Shown here: piece by piece, positions 8,856-18,268 of the stretch
Position numbering within the stretch: the first letter of the stretch is position 1
How the letters are laid out: each line of letters opens with the position of its first letter
Source of the DNA: JAPOXR01 sp965219635
GTDB taxonomy: Bacteria > Pseudomonadota > Alphaproteobacteria > Rhodobacterales > Rhodobacteraceae
Direction of reading: 5' to 3'
Length of the DNA stretch: 64,000 bases
Assembly: GCA_965219635.1 (NCBI GenBank)
Contig: OZ244783.1
Coordinates: 1,054,001 to 1,118,000 of the forward strand
Notes under the pieces: generated by a model
Told to the model about the DNA's origin: nothing
The model's database searches: none
What the model saw: only the letters and a program-made list of their open reading frames with translations
Position numbers and translations under genes: made by a program

Positions 8856-9986
8856 ATGATGCTGGACCGGGGTTTCGCCTTCGAATTGTTTCACCAGGAC
8901 GGGCAAGCCCGGGCAGGCCGTGTTCATACATGCAGGGGCGCGATTGACACGCCTGCGTTCATGCCAGTTGGGACGGCGGCAACCGTCAAGGCCATGCTGC
9001 CCGAAAACGTATCGGCAACCGGTTCGCAGATTCTGCTGTGCAACACCTATCACCTGATGTTGCGGCCGGGTTCGGAGCGCATCGAACGGCTGGGCGGACT
9101 TCATAAGTTCATGAACTGGAACGGTCCGATACTGACGGACTCGGGTGGGTTTCAGGTGATGAGTCTGCAGCAGTTGAGAAAGACCTCCGAAGACGGGGTC
9201 GTGTTCAAGTCCCATATCGACGGGTCCTTGCATGAATTGACGCCGGAACGCTCAATACAGATTCAGCAAGAACTGGGCTCCGACATCATCATGTGCTTCG
9301 ACGAATGCACGCCGTATCCGGTCGATGCTGCTGCGGCCAAAGCCTCAATGATGATGTCCATGCGATGGGCGGGACGTTCGAAGGCCAGTTTCACCCGGAA
9401 GCACGAGGCGGCGATTTTTGGTATCCAGCAGGGGTCGGTATTCGAGGAACTCCGGGAGCAGAGTTCCGAACTTCTGAAATCGATGGAGTTCGACGGGTAT
9501 GCGATTGGCGGACTTGCGGTTGGAGAAGGGCGCGACCTCATGTTCCAGGTGCTTGACTATGCGCCGGCAATGCTGCCCGCGGACAGGCCCAGGTACCTGA
9601 TGGGCGTGGGCAAACCCGTTGACATCGTCGGGGCGGTCAAGCGGGGCGTAGACATGTTCGACTGCGTGCTGCCGAGCCGATCGGGGCGGACCGGTCAGGC
9701 CTTTACCCGGAACGGCGCGCTCAACCTCAAGAATGCATGCCATCGCGACGATCCCAGGCCACTGGACGAGTCATGCAGTTGTCCGGCCTGCAAGAACTAC
9801 TCGAGGGCGTATCTGCATCATGTTGTGAAATCGGGCGAGATCATTGCCTCAATGCTGCTGACGTGGCACAATATTCACTACTATCAGGAGTTGATGGCCG
9901 GTTTACGGAGTGCGATTTCCGAAGGAAGGTTCGCAGAATTCGAGGATCGGTTTCACACTGAACAAAGCAACGGTTTGGTTCGGTAG
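8856..9986 (+). CDS. tgt: tRNA-guanine(34) transglycosylase (queuine tRNA-ribosyltransferase)
   Basis: Exchanges G34 for preQ1 in tRNAs with GUN anticodons, the first tRNA-level step of queuosine synthesis. Signatures: DSGGFQVMSL with the catalytic-pocket Asp, GFDGYAIGGLAVGE-like substrate-binding segment, VDMFDCVLPSRSGRTG with the nucleophilic Asp, and the zinc site CSCPACKNYSRAYLHH. Length of about 376 aa is normal. Two adjacent ATGs (8856 and 8859) follow an AAGGGA site; the second has the better spacing. The upstream in-frame start at 8835 is not supported. Confidence 0.95.
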   Translation: MMLDRGFAFELFHQDGQARAGRVHTCRGAIDTPAFMPVGTAATVKAMLPENVSATGSQILLCNTYHLMLRPGSERIERLGGLHKFMNWNGPILTDSGGFQVMSLQQLRKTSEDGVVFKSHIDGSLHELTPERSIQIQQELGSDIIMCFDECTPYPVDAAAAKASMMMSMRWAGRSKASFTRKHEAAIFGIQQGSVFEELREQSSELLKSMEFDGYAIGGLAVGEGRDLMFQVLDYAPAMLPADRPRYLMGVGKPVDIVGAVKRGVDMFDCVLPSRSGRTGQAFTRNGALNLKNACHRDDPRPLDESCSCPACKNYSRAYLHHVVKSGEIIASMLLTWHNIHYYQELMAGLRSAISEGRFAEFEDRFHTEQSNGLVR

Positions 9987-10096
9987 TTGAAGTCCGGCAA
10001 GTCCGGATCATTAGGCGCGCAGGGCAGGGGGACCCGGTTCGCTACAGCGGGCTTGTCTTGACAGGTCATATTGCCGTAACCATTTCCGACAAACAG

Positions 10097-10116
10097 CGCA
10101 TGGGCCATTCCATGCG
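10097..10116. promoter_or_regulatory. Inverted repeat in the lon leader
   Basis: Perfect 7-bp arms CGCATGG and CCATGCG around a 6-base loop, about 35 bases before the lon ATG. It could form a short hairpin in the lon mRNA leader or be an operator. It does not match the CIRCE element. Function is unproven. Confidence 0.35.
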
Positions 10117-10151
10117 TGATGGCGAATATGCCCTACTAGGATTCAGTCCCG

Positions 10152-12566
10152 ATGACGCAAAAGAACGCAACCCTTCCTGTCCTCCCCTTGCGCGACACAG
10201 TCGTGTTTCCAAACATGATCTGTCCGCTTTTCGTTGGTCGAGAAAAGTCGATCAATTCGCTTGACCGCGCCGTGGAAGACTCGACCAACCTGATCCTGGT
10301 TGCCCAGAGCGATGCTGCTGTGGACGAACCGGCGAGGCAGGATGTGTACAATATCGGTGTCACGGCGAAGATCCTGCAACTGCTCAAGCTGCCGAATGGA
10401 ACCATGAAGTTGCTGGTCGAGGGGGACAGCCGGATTGAGCTCAGTGCCGACGAGTTCACCGGTGACGATCACAACGAAGCAGGGTTTGCCTGGTGCAAGG
10501 AACAGCATGACGACGATGAACCGCGGGAGACGATGCAGGCGCTGTCCAACCAACTGCTCAAGGCCTTCGGTGTCTACGCCAACCGCCTGAAACTGGTTTC
10601 CGAGGACGGGTTGAAGGAACTGGCGGAAATCACCGACGGCTCCAGGCTGGCTGATGTCGTTGCCAGCCATCTCAACATTCCTCTGGAGAAGAAACAGCAG
10701 ATTCTGGAAACCTTGAATGTCAAGGCAAGGATGGAGCTTGTCTTCAAGGTCACCCAGGACGAGAACAACGTCGCGCTTGTCGAGAGGAAGCTGAAGAGAC
10801 GGGTTAAGTCCCAGATTTCGAAGACCCAACGGGAGTACTACCTGCAGGAGCAGATGAAGGCGATCCAGCGGGAATTGGGCGACACCGAGGAAAAATCCGA
10901 AATCGAGGAAATCGAGGAGAAGATCGCAGCAACCGCCTTGTCGGACGAGGCGCGTGACAAGGCGCTCGGCGAACTCAACAAGCTCAAGTCGATGGGCAAC
11001 AACATGTCCGAGGCCACCGTCAGCCGGAACTACCTCGATTGGCTGCTTTCGATACCATGGGGTGTCAAGCGGGAGGTCAACAAGGACTTGTCGGAGGCCG
11101 AGAGGATACTGGACGAGGACCACTATGGCCTGGAAAAGGTCAAGGAACGGATTATCGAGTATATCGCGGTCCAGCAACGGACCGAGAAGATCAGCGGTCC
11201 GATACTATGCCTCGTCGGCCCACCTGGCGTCGGGAAGACGTCTCTTGGCGAATCCGCGGCGCGCGCGACAGGAAGGGACTTCCTCAGGATAGCGTTGGGA
11301 GGGGTTTCCGACGAAGCGGAAATCCGCGGGCATCGCAGGACCTATATCGGCTCCATGCCCGGCAGGATCATTCAGACGCTGAAGAAGGGCAAATCTGTCA
11401 ATCCGCTCATTCTTCTCGACGAAGTCGACAAGCTCGGCCATTCGTTCCGGGGCGATCCATCCAGCGCATTGCTTGAAGTCCTTGATCCTGAACAGAACTC
11501 CAAGTTCGTGGACCACTATCTGGACGTCGACTACGACCTGTCCGATGTCATGTTCGTGACGACCGCCAACTATATCGAGCATATTCCGGTGCCCTTGCGG
11601 GACCGGATGGAGGTGATCCCTCTCGCCGGTTACACGGAAGACGAGAAGATCGAGATTGCGAAGCGCCACCTGCTGCCAAAGCAGAGAAAGGCGCACGGAA
11701 TCAAATCGAAGGAATTCAAGGTCAATGACAAGGCTCTGGAGTCCATCATCAGGCTCTACACCCGGGAGGCCGGTGTACGGAACATGGAGCGCGAGATTGC
11801 CAAACTGGCGAGAAAAACCGTTCGCAAGCTCGTCAAGAACGAGATCAAGAGCGCTGTAATCGGACCGAAGAAGCTGGAAGAACATCTCGGGCTGCCACGC
11901 TTCAGATATGGGCTTGCCGAAAAAACGGACCAGATCGGTACCGTGACTGGTTTGGCGTGGTCGAGCACTGGCGGCGACTTGCTGTCAATTGAGGCTCTTG
12001 TGCTGCCAGGCAAGGGGCGCATCAAGACAACCGGCAAGCTCGGCGCAATCATGAAGGAGTCGATTGATGCGGCGTCTTCCTATGTGAGATCGATATCGCC
12101 ATCCTTCGGCTTCAAACCGACCGGCTTCGAGAACATCGACATCCATGTGCATGTTCCGGAGGGAGCGACACCGAAAGAGGGTCCATCGGCGGGTGTCGCC
12201 ATGGTCACCTCAATTGTCTCGGTGCTTTCCAAGATACCGGTTAGGAAAGATGTCGCCATGACTGGCGAAATCACTCTGAGAGGAAATGTGCTGCCGATCG
12301 GCGGATTGAAGTCCAAGTTGCTCGCTGCAACGAGAGGGGGCATCACAAAGGTCCTGATACCCGAAAAGAACGTGAAGGATCTGTCCGAGATTTCGGACGA
12401 GATCAAGAATGTGTTGGAGATCACACCGGTGTCGCATATCGACGATGTGCTGGAGCATGCCCTGGTCAGGAAACCGCAATCCATCGATTGGACATTCGAC
12501 CTGGAGGCTATTGACGGGCCAATGATCCGGACTCACCCGGAGCAGCCAGAAATGTCGCAGCATTGA
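10152..12566 (+). CDS. lon: ATP-dependent protease Lon (LonA)
   Basis: Cytoplasmic AAA+ serine protease degrading misfolded and regulatory proteins. The N-terminal substrate-binding domain starts at LPVLPLRDTVVFPNMICPLFVGR. A coiled-coil stretch (SKTQREYYLQEQMKAIQRELG) links to the ATPase domain with Walker A GPPGVGKTS (about residue 357) and Walker B LILLDEVDKLG. The protease domain carries the catalytic Ser in PKEGPSAGVAM (about residue 680) and the partner Lys in the GGLKSKLLAATR region. At 804 aa it is a full-length LonA. Confidence 0.97.
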   Translation: MTQKNATLPVLPLRDTVVFPNMICPLFVGREKSINSLDRAVEDSTNLILVAQSDAAVDEPARQDVYNIGVTAKILQLLKLPNGTMKLLVEGDSRIELSADEFTGDDHNEAGFAWCKEQHDDDEPRETMQALSNQLLKAFGVYANRLKLVSEDGLKELAEITDGSRLADVVASHLNIPLEKKQQILETLNVKARMELVFKVTQDENNVALVERKLKRRVKSQISKTQREYYLQEQMKAIQRELGDTEEKSEIEEIEEKIAATALSDEARDKALGELNKLKSMGNNMSEATVSRNYLDWLLSIPWGVKREVNKDLSEAERILDEDHYGLEKVKERIIEYIAVQQRTEKISGPILCLVGPPGVGKTSLGESAARATGRDFLRIALGGVSDEAEIRGHRRTYIGSMPGRIIQTLKKGKSVNPLILLDEVDKLGHSFRGDPSSALLEVLDPEQNSKFVDHYLDVDYDLSDVMFVTTANYIEHIPVPLRDRMEVIPLAGYTEDEKIEIAKRHLLPKQRKAHGIKSKEFKVNDKALESIIRLYTREAGVRNMEREIAKLARKTVRKLVKNEIKSAVIGPKKLEEHLGLPRFRYGLAEKTDQIGTVTGLAWSSTGGDLLSIEALVLPGKGRIKTTGKLGAIMKESIDAASSYVRSISPSFGFKPTGFENIDIHVHVPEGATPKEGPSAGVAMVTSIVSVLSKIPVRKDVAMTGEITLRGNVLPIGGLKSKLLAATRGGITKVLIPEKNVKDLSEISDEIKNVLEITPVSHIDDVLEHALVRKPQSIDWTFDLEAIDGPMIRTHPEQPEMSQH

Positions 12567-12678
12567 CAGGAAGCCAGTGCTTTCGACGGTCGCAAGTGAG
12601 TGAGCGAAGACCGATCCTTGGATCTGATGCAGCTGCCAATTGCCAAGCAGGCAAATTGATGTAGATTGCCGCCGGTTC

Positions 12679-12753
12679 GGGTGATTAGCTCAGCGGTAGA
12701 GCGCTTCGTTCACATCGAAGATGTCGGGAGTTCGAGTCTCTCATCACCCACCA
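12679..12753 (+). tRNA. tRNA-Val(CAC)
   Basis: 75 nt with a perfect 7-bp acceptor stem (GGGTGAT/ATCACCC), D-arm AGCTCAGCGGTAGAGC, anticodon loop TTCACAT (anticodon CAC), T-arm GGGAGTTCGAGTCTC and an encoded CCA. It decodes GUG valine codons. A second, nearly identical valine tRNA follows about 110 bases downstream. Confidence 0.95.
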
Positions 12754-12861
12754 CTGCGTCTTGCGCTTGTACGGCAGGCTCCTTACCTTGCGAGTTGGCA
12801 AGAGGATGGTTCCGGCGTGCATGATGACGCGATGGTGCCAACACAGTAACCTGTATGGTTC

Positions 12862-12936
<75 letters not shown>

Positions 12937-12984
12937 TTACCCAACCTGAATGAACTGCTGGCACAGGAGCCAATCGCCTGTTCG

Positions 12985-13278
12985 TCAGGCAGCGACCCGG
13001 TGCATGGGGATGCCGAGCTGCACGGCCTTCTCGACCAGGCTGTCGGTGATGCCGGAGCCAAGGAAGGCGATGACGTCCTTCGGCAGCAGGTTGAGCAGTT
13101 CGTCGTTGCGACGGAAGGGGGCGGCACAGCCGTGGGCGTTCCAGTCCGGCTTGCAGACGACTTGATGGCCGCGCTGCTCAGCCCACTGCGCCGCGAGCCT
13201 CTCGACACCGGGGCCGCCGCCATGCACCAGCACAATGTCGGGATACTTGGCGCGGACGCGGTCCAGTCTGGGGAACAC
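12985..13278 (-). pseudogene. DUF2493 (SLOG superfamily) protein, N-terminally truncated remnant
   Basis: The reading frame encodes the C-terminal part of a DUF2493/SLOG-type Rossmann domain, a family predicted to bind nucleotide-like ligands and common on plasmids and islands. The recognised run is LDRVRAKYPDIVLVHGGG, then KPDWNAHGCAAPFRRND, then VIAFLGSGITDSLVEKA. The N-terminal beta strand with the first glycine-rich loop is not in frame: a stop in the expected frame near 13320 and altered upstream sequence suggest truncation or frameshift. It lies in the island between the valine tRNAs and transposase remnants. Confidence 0.65.
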
Positions 13279-13368
13279 GGCGCCCGCATCGCCGACCTGC
13301 TTGCCGCGCCGGTGTCGTCCTAGGCGAAGGCGGTGGCGACAAAGGCAGACACGACCCGCCGCCCTGCT

Positions 13369-13757
13369 CGCCGGGGACCTTGTCGTCGATCTCGCGGCGC
13401 AGCCGGGAGACCTGGCTCCTTGAGATGCCGCTCATCCCCATGGCTTGAACCAGGTCACCGCTGAGGCGCCGATGCGCCCTTGATATAGGCCTTCTGGATC
13501 ACCGCCGTCAGCGACTTCTCGGCTGTCCGACGGGGTTCCAGTAAGCCGGGGAAGTAACTCTCCTTCAGGATCTTCAGCGCTACGGTGTCGGCACGCGTGT
13601 GCCATGAGCGCTCGTGGTAGCCGTTGCGATGAGTGATCCGGTCCGGCGGCCGCTCGCCATGCGCCGCCCCGGTCAAACACTCGACCTCCAGTGCCCTCAG
13701 ACGCTCGGCTGCAAAGCCGATCATCTCGCGCAGCAGATCAGCATCGGAAATCTTCTT
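13369..13757 (-). mobile_element. IS256-family (mutator-type) transposase remnant
   Basis: Two frames together match the N-terminal third of IS256-type DDE transposases. The upstream frame has DADLLREMIGFAAERLRALE, LTGAAHGERPPDR, RNGYHERSW and YFPGLLEPRRTAEKSLTAVI. After a frameshift near 13450 the next frame has AMGMSGISRSQVSRLRREID. A few residues are also missing before YFPG. No catalytic DDE segment follows; the sequence runs into the DUF2493 remnant. It is therefore a truncated, frameshifted, inactive copy, and no terminal inverted repeats were found. Confidence 0.75.
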
Positions 13758-14027
13758 CAAAGCCCTCGCAGTGTCATCATGTCGTCGGTCATCGCGGCTT
13801 TCCTCGGTTTCGGGTCGGTCTGTTCTCAAGCCCAAACCTAAACCGGAGCCGCGATGGCCTCCGCTGTGGATAAACAACCCACCGCCGCCAGACTCCAAAC
13901 GGTCGCGAAAGCGGGCCATCTATACACAGCTGCGAACCGAGGCCAACGCCCACACCACAACCAGGTATACAACCTGACAGTGATGTTACAGAGGCGATGA
14001 ATCAATGCTTCCACGTTCCGATAGATT

Positions 14028-14627
14028 CTAACTCAGCTGGACATTGCCGTATCCGTCGACCAGGGCAATTTCGATTCCTGCATCGCGACACCGTTTCGTA
14101 ATCTTCGATGCGACCTTCTCAGTCTCGCTGTGCCGAGGAACTGCTGCAATCAATCGGTCCTCCTCGTGACCCATGAGCATCCCGACGGCCTCATACAGAT
14201 GCTTGCGCAGTTTTGACTTCTGCCCTGGATGGCGTGTGTTCAATATGCCACCTTTGGTTTCTACCAAAACGCGAATATGGCCTACACACGCCACCACGTC
14301 TCCCTGACCCGGATCGAAACGGACCACTATCGTCCGGCAACCTCGGCGGTACATTCCGCCGTGAGTTGTTTTGCCTTCTTGGCTGATTTTCTCAAATCCT
14401 TCGTCCTGTAACCAATTTCGAAGATCGAAATACTTGATGTGCATGCCATCGGGATGCAGGTGGACTGTCTCGGCACCGCATTCGAATAGCCATCGGGCCA
14501 TGGCAAGCATTACAGCAGCTTCATAAAGATGTTGCTCTGGATCGTCGGACTTCTTGCTTCTTCCCGGCGGCGGTGGTTTTTCGATTACGAACTGCATGTC
14601 GATTTTCTCCGTTCTCGGTTGACCCAA
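14028..14627 (-). CDS. Unrecognised protein with a PD-(D/E)XK nuclease-like motif
   Basis: A 199-aa soluble protein that I cannot place in a named family. It is the only apparently intact gene in the decayed island. The C-terminal half reads GQGDVVACVGHIRVLVETKGG (about residues 110-130): a hydrophobic beta-hairpin with an Asp followed by E-x-K. This is the arrangement of the PD-(D/E)XK nuclease core, and a following helix-strand pattern (KITKRCRDAGIEIALVDGYG) fits that fold. The N-terminal half contains AVMLAMARWLFECGAETVHLHPDG. A later ATG at 14597 is an alternative start. Nuclease function is inference. Confidence 0.5.
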   Translation of the reverse strand: MGQPRTEKIDMQFVIEKPPPPGRSKKSDDPEQHLYEAAVMLAMARWLFECGAETVHLHPDGMHIKYFDLRNWLQDEGFEKISQEGKTTHGGMYRRGCRTIVVRFDPGQGDVVACVGHIRVLVETKGGILNTRHPGQKSKLRKHLYEAVGMLMGHEEDRLIAAVPRHSETEKVASKITKRCRDAGIEIALVDGYGNVQLS

Positions 14628-14797
14628 TGCCGTCGAATGAAGTTGCTACTATACCGCATGGCCGCTGGCACAGCAGCGGAGATATCGCGCAGGACCTGCG
14701 GGACTGGGGCACGAACCGCAGGCTTTGGCATATTTCGTCAACCGTCTGGTGTTTCGCATGTTCACATAAGATATTGACCTGCTGCCCGACAGTATGT

Positions 14798-16053
14798 TCA
14801 CACGAATGCTGGTATGCACGCGGCGGCACCATCGCCTAGCGCCGCTCTTGGATTCCATATCCAACGACCGAATGTGCGACCCTGGCGAGGGCGAGAGGGC
14901 AGCGGGATCGTGTGGAGCTTCATCGCCTTGTCGATGATGCTTCCAACCTTCTCGGCGGTTTCGACGAGGTGGGAATCGGCGTGGTAGGCGTTTCCGGCTG
15001 TTGTGCTGTGGCGCCGATGCTCGCGCAGCTTGCCGAACGGGGGAAGCGCTTTGCCCGACATGACCGCGTGGCTCGCAGCGGTGTGCCGCAGGTTGAGCAG
15101 GCGCAGCCTGCCGAGCTGTGCGTCTTCGCAGACCATCCGCCAGCAGGTGTCGAAATTGTAAGGCGACCGCCGCCACGCGTTCTTCGGGAACAGGAAGGCG
15201 TCGGAGTCGCGGGGACCGGGCAACGCCTCGACAACGGACTGCGACGCTTCTCCAAGCTAGACGCTGCGCGCGCTCGTCTTTGAGTCCGGTAGAGCGACGC
15301 GCCGTCTTCGATGTTGCGCCAGCGCAGATTGAGTATCTCGCCGCGGCGGTGGCCGGTGAGCGCGAGCAGGCGAATTGCCGATACCGCCTCGGGCCATTGG
15401 GCCTTGCGGACGTCGAGCGCCCGCCCAAGCAGCGCAAGTTCCTCGGTGTCGAGGAAGCGGGCGACATGGCGCCTCGGGTTCTTGCGGATGCCGATGCAGG
15501 GAATGGTCCGGTGCTCGCGCCATCCCCACTCCTCGGCGCGAAACATCATCAAGCGCGGGATCTCGTAGGCGAGTTTGGCCGCGCCGGGGCGGTCCTTGCT
15601 CGTCTTGTCGAAGCATGCGGCCACATCCTCGGGTCCAACTCTGTCTACCCGCAACTTGCAGAAGCCAGGCAGGATGCGGGCCTTCAGGTAGATGCGCACG
15701 GTCTTTCGCACGGATGGCTTCCAATGGGGATCGCAGTGGTCCAGATATTCGTTGGCCAGATCGCGTAGGGTAGGAGCGGTCCTCTTCTTCCGAATGTCCT
15801 CGGCGGGGTTATCGCAGTTGCGAATGTGGGCGAGCAGGTTGCGGGCGCACCGGCGGGCGTGCGCCAGGCCCATCTCGCCATGCCGGGCGATGGCGATGCG
15901 GCTCCGTCCCCTCGGCGCGGGCCAGCAGGATCCAGATTTTGCGGCCCACGGGGTAGATGTGAAGCCGGGCAGCTTCCGGTCGAACAGAATTGCGTCCTTC
16001 GGCACGGGGCCCGTCTCGCGGGCTAGTCGCGGAGTGAGGTCAACGATAGGCAT
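14798..16053 (-). pseudogene. Tyrosine recombinase/phage integrase, frameshifted
   Basis: Relic of a tyrosine site-specific recombinase of roughly 400 aa. The main frame from 16053 carries the N-terminal arm region, the SAM-like core-binding segment (LRDLANEYLDHCDPHWKPS) and the first catalytic block LLALTGHRRGEILNLRW. The frame is then lost near 15250. The C-terminal catalytic part continues in another frame with LLNLRHTAASHAVMSGK and ETAEKVGSIIDKAM. The N-terminal strand after DRKLPGF is also garbled, suggesting a further frameshift. With at least two disruptions it is unlikely to be active. It overlaps the upstream recombinase remnant by 14 bases. Confidence 0.8.
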
Positions 16054-17232
16054 GGTCGGAACTTCCCCTGCGCTCCGCGCCCTGTCCGGTCAGAGCCGCA
16101 TGGATGCGGTTCAACACCCGGTCGGCGGCGTCTGCTACCGACTGGTCGGACAGATGGACATAGTGCTCAGTGGTCTCGACCAGAGCGTGACCGAGCAGCT
16201 TGGGGATGTTCTCCATGTCCACGCCGTTCGAGGCGGCTGTGGACGCCCGTGAATGGCGAAGGTCGTGAAGCCGCAATTCGGGCAGGCCCGACTTGTTGCG
16301 GATATGGTGCCATTGGCACACGAAGTTGTCGATGTGACGTGTCGGGGGCCGCGCCGAGAACAGGAACGGGCAATCGGGGCTGTATCGCGGAATGCCGCCT
16401 ATGATAGCGCGCGCAGCGTTCGGCAACCACACCGTGCGCGGCCTCAACTTCGAGTCGGGAAGGAAGATGCGCTTGCACTTGATCCAGTCCCTTTCGAGCG
16501 AGATGACTTCGCCATGTCGGCATCCGGTCAGTGTCAGCAGTCGGATCATGGCGACGGCCTAGGGCAATAGAACTCATCGCTAGTGAGCACGGCGTTGAAC
16601 CGGGCCATCTCCCCGGCATTTAGGGACCTCTCCTTTGGCTCCATCCGGTAGCGCCTGGCATTCTTGCACGGGTTGGTGTTGTAGGGGCGGTATCCCCAGA
16701 GCTTGGCCATGCGCATCATCATGGACAGCACGGGCAGGGTGCAGTTGGCGCTGCCGGGCCGCTCGGCCATGGCAGCGAACCTGTCCTTGACGTGCTCGAC
16801 CGCGATGGCGTCCACGGTCGTGTGGCCGAAGGCGGGCAGGATGTACTTCTGAACCAGGTATTCGTTGAACTGACGGGTATTCGGTTTCTAGTGCCGGGCC
16901 TGCCGGTCGAGGAACTCGGTTACGAAGGCGCCCATCGGATGCCCTGGCGTTCTGAGTCCATCGTCGTTCTTCCCGGTTCCGATGGAGTCGGCAATGATCC
17001 TGCGGGCTCCAGTGCGCGCCTCGGGCACGGTCAGGGTGTCGGCTCTGCCGACGGTGGCGTAGCGCCGCCGCCCGTGCACCATGCGGTTGATGACGACGGT
17101 GCGCACACCGGTCAGCTGCACGGCGAGTCCAAGCCTTGTAACCACTTCGTCGTGGATGAGATATTCCTGGTCGCGAGGCTTGGCGGCGCGGACGCGCTTG
17201 GCGAGGGTGGAATTCGGCTGGTTGCTCATCAT
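16040..17232 (-). pseudogene. Second tyrosine recombinase/integrase, interrupted by a stop and a frameshift
   Basis: Three consecutive pieces form one integrase of about 395 codons. Piece one (17232-16888) is a DUF4102-like arm-binding domain (GVRTVVINRMVHGRRRYATVG) that ends at an in-frame stop after EFLDRQARH. Piece two is the core-binding domain (VEHVKDRFAAMAERPGSANC). Piece three begins after a one-base frameshift near 16555 and carries the catalytic domain: LTLTGCRHGEVISLERDW, LHDLRHSRASTAASNGV, LLGHALVETTEHYVHLSD. The catalytic Arg, His-x-x-Arg and Tyr are all still recognisable, so decay is recent or mild. It lies about 370 bases from tRNA-Asp. Confidence 0.8.
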
Positions 17233-17601
17233 CGCGGCTCCCTATTCGGGTCGCGCGGCTGAGCTTTAGTACAGGATGCAGCCGTTGCGGCTTTTCGTTG
17301 TGAAAGCCGCGCGAGAGCGGAAGACAAGACATGACGAGCCGTAAAGCTCTGTAATTGCAGCGATTTCTTCCAACAGGTGTAGTGCCGGACAGTGGACAGT
17401 GACCCAGAATGTAACAACGATGCTTCCTCTGTTAACAGCAGCGCTGGTGGGGGCCCGGCTTGGCCAGATCCGGAACCATTCGTAACGTTGTTCACTTGCC
17501 AGATTCCAAGGGTGCAGCGGGCGGGCAGCCAAAGCCAAAATTGCAACTTGACTGGCGGAGAGAAGCCTCCTAATGCCTCTCCTCCGTGCTCAATGCACTG
17601 C
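17233..17601. other. Island end, non-coding
   Basis: About 370 bases between the second integrase remnant and tRNA-Asp with no recognised gene. No copy of either the valine or aspartate tRNA 3' end was seen here, so the island boundary on this side is not defined by an obvious att duplication. Confidence 0.4.
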
Positions 17602-17678
17602 GCGGTCGTAGCTCAGTTGGTTAGAGTGCCGGCCTGTCACGCCGGAGGTCGCGGGTTCGAGCCCCGTCGACCGCGCCA
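17602..17678 (+). tRNA. tRNA-Asp(GTC)
   Basis: 77 nt with acceptor stem GCGGTCG/CGACCGC, D-arm AGCTCAGTTGGTTAGAGT, anticodon loop CTGTCAC (GTC), T-arm CGCGGGTTCGAGCCCCG, discriminator G and an encoded CCA. Confidence 0.96.
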
Positions 17679-18268
17679 AATACGCGATAAGTGACCTTTG
17701 TTTCAGGCGGCTGGTGTCCTCCTTAGAGGCTAGGCGCGTGAAGATGCGTGCTACCGGAATGGGCCGCCAACCCGGCGCACTGAGCTGGTCCAGAGACTGC
17801 GGCGCCAACGGGCTAAGTGGTTTCCAAAAGGCAAGTGACACCAGGGCCAGCCCCGGGGACTGTTTGCGTAGACGGTGTGTTGCCTTCTTGCAACAAGCCT
17901 ATCGCGGGATGTAGGACGCCTCTCAAAACGTCTCACACACAGTTGACATTCAATCTCCCGCAGTCATGCTCGGAGGTTGGTTTAGTGAAACAGGCGTTGA
18001 ATGGACGGAACATTAATTCCGAATGCGACGTCAGTTTGGGAGTATGGGACGTTGTTCCGGTCAAACGGCCAGTGCGGACCGCAGGTTGCAGCGTCAATCA
18101 AGCGCACTTTGATGAGATGGGGTATTCGATGCCATGAACAATTCCGGTGTCCATAAATCTGGTTCGGGCCAATCGACTGAAAGAGGCATCTTCGCCTTCG
18201 CTCCAAGCCACCGTCCGCTGAGTTTGGTAGTGGCTCAACTGAAATCTGCTCTCGCCCGGAGGATATAC
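17679..18268. other. Leader region upstream of the autotransporter gene
   Basis: About 590 bases with no recognised gene. A frame open from 18134 runs into the autotransporter gene but lacks protein-like conservation before 18269. The region should hold the autotransporter promoter. Confidence 0.45.

Noticed and set aside
10143..11177. Long leucine-rich open frame on the minus strand across lon
   Set aside because: Antisense shadow of the well-supported lon gene; composition follows reversed lon codons and no domain is visible.
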